DNA of 64,000 nt from Komagataeibacter sp. FNDCF1 (GCF_021295335.1 NZ_JAIWOT010000001.1:2141001-2205000), one strand, 5' to 3'. Positions 10,137-20,045 are shown, counted from the stretch's first letter. Notes: generated by a model from the letters alone, not told the origin. Translations and numbers: made by a program.

Positions 10137-10894
10137 ATGTCGTTGTCCCGGTCCGGATTCAGGGCGGAATGCAGCACCTGCTCGGCGGTCGTGATATCGG
10201 CGGGGCGGGAGAGATGGAACCACAGCGAATCATGCACGATCACACCCAGCCTGCCCGCCGCCATGGCGCGGTCCCACAGCGTGTTCATGCTGAACGCACC
10301 CTCTGGCGCGCCGTCAAACAGGGTCGGCGAGACGATCTGCACCCCGGTAAAGACATAGGGCGTGATCTCACCCGCGCGCGGGCGGCGCGGCCTGCCATGC
10401 GCGTCGATGGCAAAATCCCCATGGCCCACTTCCCCCACCGCGCGCGTCGTGGCGCCAAGCAGCAGCATGGCGTCCATGCGGGCAGGATCAAAAGCCGCCG
10501 CCAGCCGCCGCAGGGCAGGCACCGGGCCGTTGAGCCACATGGCATCACCATTAAGCAGGAAGAACGGCTCCGGACCCAGCAGCCCGGCCCGTAACGCCGC
10601 AGCGGCGCTGCCACCCGTTTCCAGCAGGGCTGTCTCGACCTGTTCCGTGGTGCATGGTCTGCGCCCGCTGGCGGCGCGCGCGGCCAAGGCGTGGCGGATG
10701 GCTTCCGGCTGCCAGTGGGCGTTGACCACCACGTCCGGCACGCCAGCCGCTTCCAGCCGGTCCAGTACGTGATCCAGGATCGGCTGTTCCGCCACGCGCA
10801 GCAGCGGCTTGGGCACCGATTCGCTCAGGGGCCGCATGCGCCGTCCCAGCCCCGCCGCGAATACCATGGCGACACGCGGCATGTTCACCCCCAT
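10133..10894 (-). CDS. MurU-like sugar-1-phosphate nucleotidyltransferase
   Basis: About 253 residues of the NTP_transferase superfamily: AAGLGRRMRPL near the N terminus (nucleotide binding), VPKPLLRV (sugar-nucleotide signature) and LLNGDAMW (metal-binding Asp). The closest named relative is MurU, which makes UDP-MurNAc from MurNAc-1-phosphate in cell-wall recycling; substrate is inferred from genomic position. GTG 10897 and ATG 10894 both overlap the tsaE stop (GTGATG). The AmgK kinase that usually precedes this gene in related bacteria is absent here. Confidence 0.8.
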   Translation of the reverse strand: MGVNMPRVAMVFAAGLGRRMRPLSESVPKPLLRVAEQPILDHVLDRLEAAGVPDVVVNAHWQPEAIRHALAARAASGRRPCTTEQVETALLETGGSAAAALRAGLLGPEPFFLLNGDAMWLNGPVPALRRLAAAFDPARMDAMLLLGATTRAVGEVGHGDFAIDAHGRPRRPRAGEITPYVFTGVQIVSPTLFDGAPEGAFSMNTLWDRAMAAGRLGVIVHDSLWFHLSRPADITTAEQVLHSALNPDRDNDI

Positions 10895-11364
10895 CACGAT
10901 CCTCCCATTCCATCATTCCCCAGCCGTGCAAGCCGTGTGTCCCAGCCCGCAAGCCGGGCCACGCGGCCGCCCCCCGCCACATGCAGCAGGTGGACGTGCA
11001 ACGCATCGGGGGGGGCAAGCGTGCCCAGACGTTCAGGCCATTCCACCAGAACGATGCCCTCGCACGCATCATCCCAGCCCAGTTCGTGCAGCCCGCCCGG
11101 GCCATCCAGCCGCCACAGGTCGAAATGCGCGACCTCCGCCACCGGCGCGTCATAGACCTGCACAAGGGTATAGGACGGGCTTGGCACCTCCATGTCCGGG
11201 TCCGCACACAGCGTGCGCAGCAGCGCGCGCGCCAGCGTGGTCTTGCCGGCACCCAGATCGCCTTCCAGCAGCACGGCGTCGCCCGCGGCCAGCAACGGGG
11301 CCAGCGCCTGGCCCAGCCTTTCGGTTGCATGGGTGTCGGGCAACGGAATTTCACGCATGGCCAT
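10894..11364 (-). CDS. tsaE: tRNA threonylcarbamoyladenosine biosynthesis ATPase TsaE
   Basis: 156 residues from ATG 11364 (MAMREIPLPD), preceded by GGAAG; starts at 11397 or 11358 are also possible. The P-loop GDLGAGKTT (about 35-43), SPSYTLVQ and HFDLWRL motifs are typical of TsaE, the ATPase that drives the TsaBD complex making t6A on ANN-decoding tRNAs. It appears to head the leftward chain tsaE-nucleotidyltransferase-addB-addA-trxA, with stop/start overlaps at the first three junctions. Confidence 0.9.
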   Translation of the reverse strand: MAMREIPLPDTHATERLGQALAPLLAAGDAVLLEGDLGAGKTTLARALLRTLCADPDMEVPSPSYTLVQVYDAPVAEVAHFDLWRLDGPGGLHELGWDDACEGIVLVEWPERLGTLAPPDALHVHLLHVAGGGRVARLAGWDTRLARLGNDGMGGS

Positions 11365-11544
11365 ACCACTTCCAGCCCTTACGGGATCATCTTGCATCAA
11401 CTGATTGTGCCCCTGCCCATGCGCCACGCACAAGGGGGCATGCACGGGACCTGCCCAGGGCTTGCGCCATTGCGGGCAACAACGCAAAACCATATCTACG
11501 ATACGCCTTTGACCTTAATGGACCGCGGGATAACAGAACCGGAC

Positions 11545-12570
11545 ATGACCCCCCCTTCCCCCACCCACACCACGGATGTCGCCATTATCGGCGCGGGCCC
11601 GGCCGGCCTGTTCGCCGCCTTTGAATGCAACATGCTCAAGCTGCGCTGCATCATGATCGACGCGCTGGACGCGATTGGTGGCCAGTGTGCGGCGCTGTAT
11701 CCCGAAAAGCCGATCTATGACATTCCCGCCCATCCCGCCATCGAGGGCGGCGCGCTGATCGAGGCCCTCGACCGCCAGATCGCCCCCTTTGACGTGCCCC
11801 GCCTGCTGGGCCGCCGTGTGGAACGACTGGAGGGCACGCGCGGCGCTTTCCGCCTGGGCACCAGCAGCGGTGACACCATTCACGCGCATGCGGTCATCAT
11901 TGCGGCGGGGGCCGGGGCGTTTGGCCCCAACCGCCCCCCGCTGGACGGGCTGGAGGCGTTCGAACGCAGCGGGGGCGTGCAGTATTTCGTCCGCCGCCGC
12001 GCCGACTTCGCGGACCGTGACGTACTGATCGCAGGTGGTGGCGACTCGGCTGTGGACTGGGCGCTGTCCCTGCGTGAGGTCGCGCGCAGCGTAAGGCTGG
12101 TGCACCGGCGCGACCGCTTTCGCGCTGCCCCCGAAAGCCTGCGCCAGCTTGATGAAGCCGTGGAGCGCGGTGAGATCGAGAAGATCATCGGCTACCAGCT
12201 CCATGGCCTGCGGGGCACGGACGGGCAGCTTGCGGGGGTGGACCTGGCAACACTGGATGGCACGGTGCGCCATGTCGCCTGTGACCACCTGCTGCCCTTC
12301 TTCGGGCTGGCGACCGATCTCGGGCCGATCGCGCAATGGGGGCTGGACACCATGCGCGGCACCATTCCCGTCACGCCGTCCACCTGCGAGAGCAGCCTGC
12401 CCGGCATCTTTGCCGTTGGTGATGTCGCAACCTATCCCGGCAAGCTCAAGCTGATCCTGCAGGGCTTTACCGAGGGCGCCATGGCAGCACACGCCATCCA
12501 CCCCATCGTGCACCCTGACACGGCACTGCATTTTGAATATTCCACCAGCAAGGGCGTGCCCGCTGCGTAA
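11545..12570 (+). CDS. Thioredoxin-reductase-like ferredoxin-NADP+ reductase
   Basis: 341-residue two-dinucleotide-domain flavoprotein. FAD site IIGAGPAG (about 14-21), GGQCAALYPEKPIYDIP typical of TrxR-like ferredoxin/flavodoxin-NADP reductases, NADPH site IAGGGDSAVDWAL (about 160), and C-terminal GIFAVGDVATYPGKLKLI. There is no CxxC redox motif of true thioredoxin reductase, which supports the FNR assignment. Start ATG 11545 was preferred over in-frame ATG 11518; neither has a strong ribosome binding site. The gene stands alone, divergent from tsaE. Confidence 0.88.
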   Translation: MTPPSPTHTTDVAIIGAGPAGLFAAFECNMLKLRCIMIDALDAIGGQCAALYPEKPIYDIPAHPAIEGGALIEALDRQIAPFDVPRLLGRRVERLEGTRGAFRLGTSSGDTIHAHAVIIAAGAGAFGPNRPPLDGLEAFERSGGVQYFVRRRADFADRDVLIAGGGDSAVDWALSLREVARSVRLVHRRDRFRAAPESLRQLDEAVERGEIEKIIGYQLHGLRGTDGQLAGVDLATLDGTVRHVACDHLLPFFGLATDLGPIAQWGLDTMRGTIPVTPSTCESSLPGIFAVGDVATYPGKLKLILQGFTEGAMAAHAIHPIVHPDTALHFEYSTSKGVPAA

Positions 12571-12733
12571 TCCGGGGCGCGGGCGGCCCGTCATCGCATG
12601 AACGGCAGGCCATGATGCGGCCATCGGGTGCATGAGGGCATCAGGCGGCGGGATGAAGGCCGTGACCGCCACCATCCCGTCTGTCCGGGATGGATGGGGC
12701 GGCAAACCCGCTGGAACACATCAGGCCGCGCAT

Positions 12734-12764
12734 AAAAAAAGCCCGGCATGAACCGGGCTTTTTA
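12734..12764. terminator. Bidirectional terminator hairpin
   Basis: AAAAAAAGCCCGG / CCGGGCTTTTT around a short loop. It lies 164 bp after the reductase stop and 52 bp after the stop of the small secreted protein gene on the other strand, so it can serve both. Confidence 0.85.
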
Positions 12765-12815
12765 CTGGCGACCCTGGCCCGTCCCGCAACGGGACCGGCC
12801 AGGATACGGCAGTTA

Positions 12816-13085
12816 TTACTGCGCGGCCGGGGCGGCAGGCGCTTCTGCGGTTGCAGCGTCCTTCTTCGCACCATGATGGCGACCACCGTGGTGGTGGCTG
12901 CCGCTGTGATGCTTCTTCGCACCGGCTTCCGGGGCTGCTGCGCCAGCGGAGGCATCGGGAGCGTGTTCCGGCGCGGAAACGGCGGGGGCGGTCGGTTCGG
13001 CCGTCTGGGCCATGACAGGGGCGGCAACGCCCATGATGGCAATGGCAGATACGGCGGCCAGGAAACGACGGGGGGAAACGATCAT
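12816..13085 (-). CDS. Small secreted His- and Ala-rich protein
   Basis: 89 residues from ATG 13085, with GGAG 9 nt upstream. The first ~27 residues are a clean Sec signal peptide (RR, then AAVSAIAIMGVAA, cleavage after VMA). The mature part is low-complexity Ala/Pro/Glu followed by a His cluster (KKHHSGSHHHGGRHHG), which could bind divalent metal; that function is only inferred. No known family recognised. A longer in-frame reading to 13253 has no signal peptide and poor coding character. Confidence 0.7.
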   Translation of the reverse strand: MIVSPRRFLAAVSAIAIMGVAAPVMAQTAEPTAPAVSAPEHAPDASAGAAAPEAGAKKHHSGSHHHGGRHHGAKKDAATAEAPAAPAAQ

Positions 13086-13310
13086 ATAAAAATACTCCAC
13101 AAACCCGGGAATTTTAATCCCAATGCGTCTATCGGATGGCGAATCGGCACATCCGAGCCGACCCCCATGCTGTAACATGCCGGATGGGAACCGTCTCGGA
13201 TTAAAATTCTTAAATTTATGGATACACTCTCTTTCTTGCCGCAAGGCGACCACAATCTCAAGAACTCAAACGTTACTAAAGATTGCAATCGCCCCATGGG
13301 CAGGAACAGG
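13086..13310. other. Intergenic region upstream of the secreted His-rich protein
   Basis: 225 bp between the typA stop and the His-rich protein start. It contains matching arms ATTTTAATCC (13112-13121) and GGATTAAAAT (13199-13208), which could close a long leader RNA stem. No clear promoter was fixed. Confidence 0.35.
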
Positions 13311-15134
13311 TCAGTCAACCGCGCCGGAACGCTCGCGCTTCTTGCGCTCGTGCGGGTCAAGATAGCGCTTGCGGATCCGCACGGCCGACGGCGTGACCTC
13401 AACCAGCTCGTCATCCTCGATATAGGCAATGGCCTGCTCAAGGTTCATCTTGCGCGGCGGAATCAGCAGCAGGGCCTCGTCCTTGCCAGCGGCACGGATG
13501 TTGGTCAGCTTCTTTTCACGGATCGGGTTCACTTCCAGATCATTCTCGCGCGAATGCTCGCCAATGATCATGCCCACGTAAACCTTCTCGCCCGCATCGA
13601 CGAACAGCGTGCCGCGGTCCTGCAGCGAGAACAGGGAATACTGCGTGGTCGCGCCATCCTCGGAGGAGATCAGCGAACCGTTGCGACGCCCCGCAATCGG
13701 GCCGACATAGGGCTGATAGCCCGAGAACAGGCGGTTCATGATGCCCGAACCGCGCGTGTCGGTCAGGAATTCGCCATGGTAGCCGATCAGCCCGCGTGAC
13801 GGGATCAGGAAGGACAGGCGCACCTTGCCACCGCCCGAAGGCTGCATGTCCTGCATGATGCCCTTGCGCAGCGCCATCTTTTCAACCACGACGCCCGAAT
13901 ACGGCTCGTCCACATCGATCAGGACTTCCTCGAACGGCTCTTCGCGCTCACCGGTTTCCTCATTGGTGCGGAACAGCACGCGGGGGCGGCCGATGGTCAG
14001 TTCGAACCCTTCGCGGCGCATCTGCTCGATCAGCACGCCAAGCTGGAGTTCGCCACGGCCCGCAACCTCGAAGGCCTCGCTCTCGGGGCTTTCGGACACG
14101 CGGATGGCGATGTTGCCCTCGGTTTCCTTGAACAGGCGGTCACGGATCTGGCGCGACGTGACCTTCTTGCCCTCACGACCACCCAGCGGGCCATCGTTGA
14201 GGCGGAAGGTCATGGACAGCGTCGGCGGATCGACGGGGGTGGAGGGCAGCGGCTCCTTGACCTCGGGGGCGGCGATGGTTTCGGGAATCGTCGCTTCCGA
14301 CAGGCCGGCCACGGCCACGATATCACCGGCTTCGACTTCTTCCACCGGCACGCGGTCAAGGCCACGGAAGGACAGCAGCTTGGTCAGGCGGCCGGTTTCC
14401 ACAACCGAACCATCAGGGCGCAGCACGTGCACCGGCATGTTCATCTTGGCCGTGCCCTGCTCCACACGCCCGGTCAGCACGCGGCCAAGGAAGTTGTCGT
14501 TCTCCAGGATGGTGGCGACCATCGCAAACGGCGCATCCTTCTTCACGTGCGGCGGCGGCACATGGCGCAGGATCAGGTCGAACAGCGGGGAGAGATCCTT
14601 GCGCGGACCATCGATTTCCAGATCCGCCCAGCCCTGGCGGCCAGATGCGTACAGCATGGGGAAATCAAGCTGCTCGTCATTCGCCCCAAGGGCTGCGAAC
14701 AGGTCAAAGATCTCGTTATGGACTTCATCTGGGCGGGCATCGCCACGGTCGATCTTGTTCACGACCACGATCGGCTTCAGGCCGCGCGCCAGCGCCTTGC
14801 CCACCACGAACTTCGTCTGCGGCAGGGCGCCTTCGGCGGAGTCGACCAGCACGACCGCGCCGTCCACCATGCTCAGGATACGCTCGACCTCACCGCCGAA
14901 ATCGGCGTGGCCCGGGGTGTCGATGATGTTGATGCGGGTATCTTTCCACACAACCGACGTGCACTTGGCAAGGATGGTGATGCCACGCTCGCGCTCCAGG
15001 TCATTGCTGTCCATGGCGCGTTCGGCAACGTGCTGGTTGTCACGGAAGGAACCGGACTGCTTGAGAAGCTGATCGACGAGTGTGGTCTTGCCATGATCGA
15101 CGTGCGCGATGATGGCGATATTGCGGATATCCAT
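13311..15134 (-). CDS. typA: Ribosome-associated GTPase TypA/BipA
   Basis: 607 residues from ATG 15134 ([18 protein letters not shown]), the family's usual length and start. A longer frame to 15284 adds a non-conserved stretch. GTPase motifs: AHVDHGKTT (10-18), [15 protein letters not shown] and NKIDR; EF-G-like domains and the BipA C-terminal domain follow. TypA binds 70S ribosomes and supports ribosome assembly and stress or cold adaptation. No operon partner overlaps it; the sugar kinase gene lies 190 bp upstream on the same strand. Confidence 0.96.
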   Translation of the reverse strand: MDIRNIAIIAHVDHGKTTLVDQLLKQSGSFRDNQHVAERAMDSNDLERERGITILAKCTSVVWKDTRINIIDTPGHADFGGEVERILSMVDGAVVLVDSAEGALPQTKFVVGKALARGLKPIVVVNKIDRGDARPDEVHNEIFDLFAALGANDEQLDFPMLYASGRQGWADLEIDGPRKDLSPLFDLILRHVPPPHVKKDAPFAMVATILENDNFLGRVLTGRVEQGTAKMNMPVHVLRPDGSVVETGRLTKLLSFRGLDRVPVEEVEAGDIVAVAGLSEATIPETIAAPEVKEPLPSTPVDPPTLSMTFRLNDGPLGGREGKKVTSRQIRDRLFKETEGNIAIRVSESPESEAFEVAGRGELQLGVLIEQMRREGFELTIGRPRVLFRTNEETGEREEPFEEVLIDVDEPYSGVVVEKMALRKGIMQDMQPSGGGKVRLSFLIPSRGLIGYHGEFLTDTRGSGIMNRLFSGYQPYVGPIAGRRNGSLISSEDGATTQYSLFSLQDRGTLFVDAGEKVYVGMIIGEHSRENDLEVNPIREKKLTNIRAAGKDEALLLIPPRKMNLEQAIAYIEDDELVEVTPSAVRIRKRYLDPHERKKRERSGAVD

Positions 15135-15323
15135 AACTGCTCTTGACCTGACTTTCCTTGGCGGATGCCATAAGGGGCGCAGCGGCACATTACGGGCAAT
15201 ACCCGTGCGTGCAGCGGCGGACTGGGTGGCTGCTGGGTGCGTAGATAACGGGGAAAGGCCGGGATTGCACGCGAAACTTCGCATGCAGTCCCGTCACCCG
15301 CACGGGACGTATGGCCCGCCGGT

Positions 15324-16334
15324 TCAGAAATCCATGTCCTGACGCATGTTCATGAGCGGGCGCGCGCCATAATGCGAAATCACTTCCGATGCGGCGACAC
15401 TGCCCAGCCGCCCGCATTCGGCCAGCGTGCGGTCCGATGTCCATCCCGCCAGAAAACCCGCGGCATAGGCGTCGCCCGCGCCGGTCGTGTCCACAACCTG
15501 CGTGCGCACGCTGTCAATCACGATCCGCTGCTGGTCCTGGATGATCACGCTGCCACGTTCGGAGCGGGTCAGCACGGCAAAATGCGTCTCGGCGGCGACA
15601 CGGCGGGCCGCTTCCTCGAAATCGTCGGTTTCGTACAGCGCGCAGATCTCGTCCTCGTTGGCGAACAGGATGTCGATATGCCCGCGCACGAGGTCATGGA
15701 AGGCCTTGCGGTGGCGGTCCACGCAGAAACGGTCGGACAGGGAAAGGGCGACCTTGCGGCCCGCCTCATGCGCGATGCGGGCCGCGGTGCGGAAGGCTTC
15801 CTGCGCTTCCGGCGGGTCGAACAGGTAGCCTTCCATGTACAGCACCTTCGATGCGCGCACGACATCGACCAGCACATCGGCAGGGCTGAAAGTGACGCAT
15901 GCACCCAGATAGGTGTTCATGGTGCGCTGGCCATCGGGGGTGACCAGAATGATGCAGCGCGCGGTGGGGCTGTGGTCGCTCGCATCGCCCTGCAGCGGGG
16001 TGGAGGGAAAATACACGCCCGCCGCCTGCATGTCGGCCGCAAAGGCCCGGCCCGGCGCGTCATCGGCCACCTTGCCCAGATACGCCACCCGCGCGCCCAT
16101 GTTGGACGCCACCACACAGGTATTGGCGGCCGAACCGCCACCCATTTCCTTCTCGCGCGTGATCTGGTCATACAGCGCGGTGGCACGTGCGGCGTCGACC
16201 AGCATCATGCTGCCGGGGGTCATGCCATTGCTCTGCGGGAAGGTAGCTTCAACCGGCGCAAGGACATCGACAATGGCGTTGCCTATGCCCAGCAGGTCGA
16301 ACCGGCATTCCGTCGCCTGTCCCGTATTTTCCAT
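15324..16334 (-). CDS. PfkB-family kinase, probable adenosine kinase
   Basis: 336 residues, ribokinase/PfkB fold. EMGGGSAANTCV is the first signature region (substrate lid and Gly-Gly), and DTTGAGDAYAAGF (about 281-293) is the C-terminal signature with the catalytic Asp and anion hole. Overall pattern resembles alphaproteobacterial adenosine/sugar kinases, so adenosine is the likely substrate but not proved. AAGGA lies 8 nt before ATG 16334. Confidence 0.85.
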   Translation of the reverse strand: MENTGQATECRFDLLGIGNAIVDVLAPVEATFPQSNGMTPGSMMLVDAARATALYDQITREKEMGGGSAANTCVVASNMGARVAYLGKVADDAPGRAFAADMQAAGVYFPSTPLQGDASDHSPTARCIILVTPDGQRTMNTYLGACVTFSPADVLVDVVRASKVLYMEGYLFDPPEAQEAFRTAARIAHEAGRKVALSLSDRFCVDRHRKAFHDLVRGHIDILFANEDEICALYETDDFEEAARRVAAETHFAVLTRSERGSVIIQDQQRIVIDSVRTQVVDTTGAGDAYAAGFLAGWTSDRTLAECGRLGSVAASEVISHYGARPLMNMRQDMDF

Positions 16335-16622
16335 ATTATGGTTCCTTGCCCGTCATATCCGTTTTTTCATGCAGCCATGGCGTCCGGACGCCACGAAATA
16401 ACCCATTTGTTCGTGCATGATGCAGGGCATCGCTATCATTGGCGGTCATGGGGCGCAACGCATGATATTTTATGCATCTCCGTTCCCCTTAACGCCCTTG
16501 TCCCCCTGATCGGGGTAAGTATAACCGATTGGTGGGGGCTGCGGCCTGCAACCAGCCCGAGAGCGTGTCTTCCAGTCCGGAGCGTTCTGTGTTCCGATGC
16601 AGCATAACCAAGCGGGGTAATA

Positions 16623-17243
16623 TTGTTTAAACGACGCAAGCCAGCAGCAACCCAGCCACCTGCTCCCACTCCGCCCCCCGCACAGCAGCCGGGCCGTCCG
16701 GCAGCGGCCGGTGGCGCTTCCCCTTCCCCCATCCCTGCCAGCAAGGAAAATGCATCCATGGCCCGTCCCCCTTTCCCGCCCACGCCTTCTCCCGCTCCGG
16801 GCGGCGCACCACGCCCCGGCGCGCCCGCGGCCGCCGCAACCAAGAAGGAAAATGACCGCCGGACGCTGGTTGTCGGTCGTGGCATCAGCGTACAGGGCAC
16901 CATTCAGGATGCCGAGCGTCTGGTCGTGGAGGGAACGGTCGAGTCCTCGCTGATCAACGCATCCGAACTGCAGATTGCACAGGGTGGCGTGTTCAAGGGC
17001 GAAGTCGAGGTCGAGGATGCGGAACTGGCCGGCACCATTGATGGCACGCTTACGGTCCGCGGCAGCCTGACCATCCGCTCCACCGGGCGGCTGCTGGGCA
17101 AGGCCAAGTGCCGCCGCCTGAAGGTGGAAGATGGCGGGCAGGTCACCGGCCAGCTGGAAATGATCACCACCCCTGCCCCTGCGGCTCCGGCAGCCCCTGC
17201 GGCACAGCCGACACCCGCTGCCCCGCGCCCGGCTGCGGGCTGA
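16623..17243 (+). CDS. Bactofilin-type polymer-forming cytoskeletal protein
   Basis: 206 residues. N-terminal ~75 residues are Pro/Ala-rich and disordered; residues ~80-185 form the bactofilin (DUF583) beta-helix, with repeating turns such as GISVQGTIQDAERLVVEGTV and GGVFKGEVEVEDAELAG; a Pro/Ala tail ends the protein. Bactofilins polymerise without nucleotide at the membrane and place cell-wall or stalk machinery. The apparent start is TTG 16623 (FKRRKP follows, with GGGG 5 nt upstream); the first ATG (16758) would delete only disordered sequence, so the start is uncertain. Confidence 0.85.
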   Translation: MFKRRKPAATQPPAPTPPPAQQPGRPAAAGGASPSPIPASKENASMARPPFPPTPSPAPGGAPRPGAPAAAATKKENDRRTLVVGRGISVQGTIQDAERLVVEGTVESSLINASELQIAQGGVFKGEVEVEDAELAGTIDGTLTVRGSLTIRSTGRLLGKAKCRRLKVEDGGQVTGQLEMITTPAPAAPAAPAAQPTPAAPRPAAG

Positions 17244-17280
17244 ACGGGTCTGGTCCGCCCGCCTGCCGGGCGGATACACA

Positions 17281-17314
17281 AAACGCCAGTGGCAGCAATG
17301 CCCTGGCGTTTTTT
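17281..17314. terminator. Terminator between bactofilin and gcrA
   Basis: AACGCCAG...CTGGCGTT outer stem with an inner GGCA/TGCC pairing, followed by TTTTTT on the + strand. It lies between the convergent bactofilin and gcrA stops. Confidence 0.8.
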
Positions 17315-17341
17315 AATGCGTGAACGGTACGGACGTAGGGC

Positions 17342-17968
17342 TCAGGCCACGTTGTCACGCCGGTCGCGCAGTTTGACATAGGCAAGCTGGGCATGTTCCG
17401 CACAATACGGTTTGCCCGGCAGCGGCGTGGCCCCGCAGAAATGGAAGCCCGGCGTGCCGGGATCACCCAGCGGCCAGCAGCAGGACTGGCTGCTGCGCCG
17501 CCGTGGCTCGCTGACCGGGCGCAGTGCGGCCGCAGCCGCGCGCGTGGCGCGCGCCGACGGGCGGGGGGCACGGGGCTCGGCCTGGGGTTCCGGCTCGGCT
17601 GCCACCGGGGCAGCCGCCCCGGGCTGGGGGGCCTGCGGCGGCACGGGGGCGGCAGTCACCTGTGGGGGCCGGGGTGTCTCCGCCACGGCAGGTGCCGGTG
17701 TGGGCACTGCGGGTGCCGTTTCCGCCTTCGGGGCGGCAGGGGCGGCCTGTGCCGTTCCGGTTGTCGTGTCAGCCGCGGGGGCCGGGGCCGCCGTCTTGGC
17801 TGCCCTGCGGATGGGCGACGGACGCGGCTTCAGGCCAAGGCGATGCGCCTTGCCTACAACAGCGTTCTTGGTAACAGACAGTTGGCGGCCGATTTCAGCG
17901 GTCGATAAACCCTGCTGCCATAGATCACGCAGGCGCGCGATCGTCTCCTCGGTCCATTCCATCGCCAT
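17342..17968 (-). CDS. gcrA: GcrA cell-cycle regulator
   Basis: 208 residues. The N terminus MAMEWTEETIARLRDLW...GLSTAEIGRQL...TKNAVVGKAHRLGL is the GcrA DNA-binding helix-turn-helix. A ~100-residue Ala/Pro linker follows, longer than in shorter GcrA proteins. The C-terminal region CCWPLGDPGTPGFHFCG...KPYCAEHAQLAY is the conserved sigma70-binding domain. GcrA with sigma70 and the CcrM methylation mark controls cell-cycle transcription in alphaproteobacteria. AAGGAG lies 9 nt before ATG 17968. Confidence 0.95.
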   Translation of the reverse strand: MAMEWTEETIARLRDLWQQGLSTAEIGRQLSVTKNAVVGKAHRLGLKPRPSPIRRAAKTAAPAPAADTTTGTAQAAPAAPKAETAPAVPTPAPAVAETPRPPQVTAAPVPPQAPQPGAAAPVAAEPEPQAEPRAPRPSARATRAAAAALRPVSEPRRRSSQSCCWPLGDPGTPGFHFCGATPLPGKPYCAEHAQLAYVKLRDRRDNVA

Positions 17969-18109
17969 CGTTCAGCACTCCTTACGCGGAATGGGGGGAA
18001 ATTAGGCGTATCCCCTATCCGGCTCAACTCCCAATACACAGAATCTTGTGGACAGTTCTGCGCATAACCTGTTTGCAACCCCGGTAAAACGCACCAGCCC
18101 GACGCGGGA

Positions 18110-19297
18110 TCAATCGTGGATCAGCTTTACCTTTCCACCCTCTACCCCCATGACCAGACGCCCTGCCTTGAGTTCGCGCGCCAGTCTGCCAAATACTTCG
18201 TTACGCCAGCCGTGAAAGGCAGGGATATCCGCCGCGTCATCCAGGGCAAAACGGTCCAGGTCATCGGATGAGGCCACCAGTTTCGGGGCCACGCGATGCG
18301 TCTCGCAACAGGTCGCCAGCAGCACCTTGAGCAGGGCAATCAGCGCGGGCGATGGGCGTTGCGCATCCTTTGAACGCCCCTTGGGCAAACGCGGCAGGTC
18401 CGTCTCCGGTATCGCCATGGCCCCGGTCACGGTTTCCAGCAGGGACTGACCGCTGCGTCCCTCGGCAAAGCCGCGCGAGACACCACGCACACGGGCAAGG
18501 GCCTCGATGGTGGCGGGCATGGTCGCCGCGATCTCCATCAGGCTTTCATCCTTGAGCAGACGCTGGCGCGGTACATTGACACGCTGTGCCTCGCCTTCCC
18601 GCCAGGCCACGATGGCGCGCAGGATACCCAGCATCCGGCGGTTATTGGTGCGCGGACGCATTTTTTCCCACAATGTCAGCGGGTCAGGGCGGAAGGTTGC
18701 GGGGTTGTTGAGCACATCCAGTTCCGCCGCAACCCAGTCCATGCGGCCTTCGTGCTCCAGCTGGGCCAGCAGCCTTTCATAAACCAGGCGCAGATACGTG
18801 ACATCCGCCGCCGCATACCCGATCTGGGCCGGGGAAAGCGGACGCGCCGACCAGTCGGAGAAGCGATGCGACTTGTCGATCTGCGCGCCAAGCAGGGATG
18901 AGACAAGGTTGTCATACCCGACCTGATCGCCATATCCCGCCACCATGGCCGCGACCTGCGTATCGAACAGGGAGGCGGGCAGGCGGTCGAACAGGTGCAG
19001 GAAGATTTCCAGATCCTGCCGCGCGGCATGGAAGACCTTGACCACGTCCGCGTCATCCAGCAGGCCACCAAGGGAGGACAGGTCGATACCCGGCGCGATC
19101 GTGTCGATCACCACCACATCGTCTTTTCCGGCAAGCTGGACAAGACAGAGTTCCGGCCAGTACGTGCGTTCACGTACGAACTCGGTATCGATCGTGACAA
19201 ACGGTTCAAGGCGCAGCCGCGCGGTTACAGCCTCAAGCTCCGCTGTGGTGGTCACCATGACGGGGGCGGGAAATTCGGGTCGGGATACACGTGCCAT
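18110..19297 (-). CDS. rnd: Ribonuclease D
   Basis: 395-residue 3'-5' exoribonuclease that trims tRNA and other stable RNA 3' ends. The DEDDy exonuclease residues are visible: Asp37/Glu39 in TIDTEFVRE, Asp95 in HAARQDLEIF and the Tyr/Asp pair in GYAAADVTYL (about 165-175). An HRDC domain follows (about 210-295, EIAATMPATIEALARVRGV). Length fits the family. It is divergent from queF, with 138 bp between the two starts. Confidence 0.95.
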   Translation of the reverse strand: MARVSRPEFPAPVMVTTTAELEAVTARLRLEPFVTIDTEFVRERTYWPELCLVQLAGKDDVVVIDTIAPGIDLSSLGGLLDDADVVKVFHAARQDLEIFLHLFDRLPASLFDTQVAAMVAGYGDQVGYDNLVSSLLGAQIDKSHRFSDWSARPLSPAQIGYAAADVTYLRLVYERLLAQLEHEGRMDWVAAELDVLNNPATFRPDPLTLWEKMRPRTNNRRMLGILRAIVAWREGEAQRVNVPRQRLLKDESLMEIAATMPATIEALARVRGVSRGFAEGRSGQSLLETVTGAMAIPETDLPRLPKGRSKDAQRPSPALIALLKVLLATCCETHRVAPKLVASSDDLDRFALDDAADIPAFHGWRNEVFGRLARELKAGRLVMGVEGGKVKLIHD

Positions 19298-19435
19298 GGC
19301 GTGCAGTTATCATGCCTGCCCCCTGTTGCGAAAGCGGGGAAAACCGCATGCCGCCTTCCTGCATTTCCATTGACGGTGGCATGATCCATCCTGCATGAGC
19401 CATGCACCCCTATCCCACTGTCGACGGATGACCCG

Positions 19436-19915
19436 ATGAGCACCCGCCCCACGCCTGATGATGGCAGCCAGTACCTGACACAGCTTGGCCAGAATACCGC
19501 CCAGCCCGCCAGCCCGGAAGACGCCCGGCTGGAGCGCGTGCCTGCCCCTGATCGCGGGCGGAACTATATCGTGCGCTTTACCGCGCCGGAGTTCACGTCA
19601 CTCTGCCCCGTAACCGGCCAGCCGGATTTCGCGCATATCGTGATCGACTACATTCCCGATGAGTGGATCGTGGAAAGCAAGTCCCTGAAGCTGTTCCTGA
19701 CCAGCTTCCGCAATCATGGCGCATTTCACGAAAAATGTTCCATGCAGATCGCGACCACGCTGGTTGACCTGCTCCAGCCGGTCTGGCTGCGGATCGGGGC
19801 CTACTGGTACCCCCGCGGGGGCATGCCGATCGATGTATTCTGGCAGACCGGCACCCCGCCCGATGGGGTCTGGATCCCGTCACAGGATGTGCCCGGCTAT
19901 CGCGGCCGCGGCTAG
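19436..19915 (+). CDS. queF: NADPH-dependent 7-cyano-7-deazaguanine reductase QueF
   Basis: 159 residues, short unimodular QueF type. The catalytic Cys57 is in [31 protein letters not shown] is the QueF NADPH/substrate motif, and [12 protein letters not shown] ends the fold. It reduces preQ0 to preQ1 for queuosine in tRNA. Start ATG 19436 follows a short overlapping ATG-TGA. It is monocistronic here and convergent with the atp operon. Confidence 0.95.
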   Translation: MSTRPTPDDGSQYLTQLGQNTAQPASPEDARLERVPAPDRGRNYIVRFTAPEFTSLCPVTGQPDFAHIVIDYIPDEWIVESKSLKLFLTSFRNHGAFHEKCSMQIATTLVDLLQPVWLRIGAYWYPRGGMPIDVFWQTGTPPDGVWIPSQDVPGYRGRG

Positions 19916-19950
19916 GAGAGAAGCTTGCCAATCAACATGTTGGTAAAGGT

Positions 19951-20045
19951 ATGAACGTCATCAGGGCGCCGTCTTTCTTCGGAAAGGCGGCATTCTTCGC
20001 AGCTTTCTGAAAAAAGCTTCATCAAAGACTTCTTTACGATTTAAC
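19951..20045. repeat. Dispersed intergenic repeat, copy A
   Basis: 95 bp that aligns without gaps to 28335-28429 at 75 of 95 positions. It holds two consecutive hairpins (a GCCG..CGGC arm pair and an AGCTTTCTGAAAAAAGCTT palindrome). It lies between convergent gene ends (queF and atpC), as does copy B. Confidence 0.75.
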
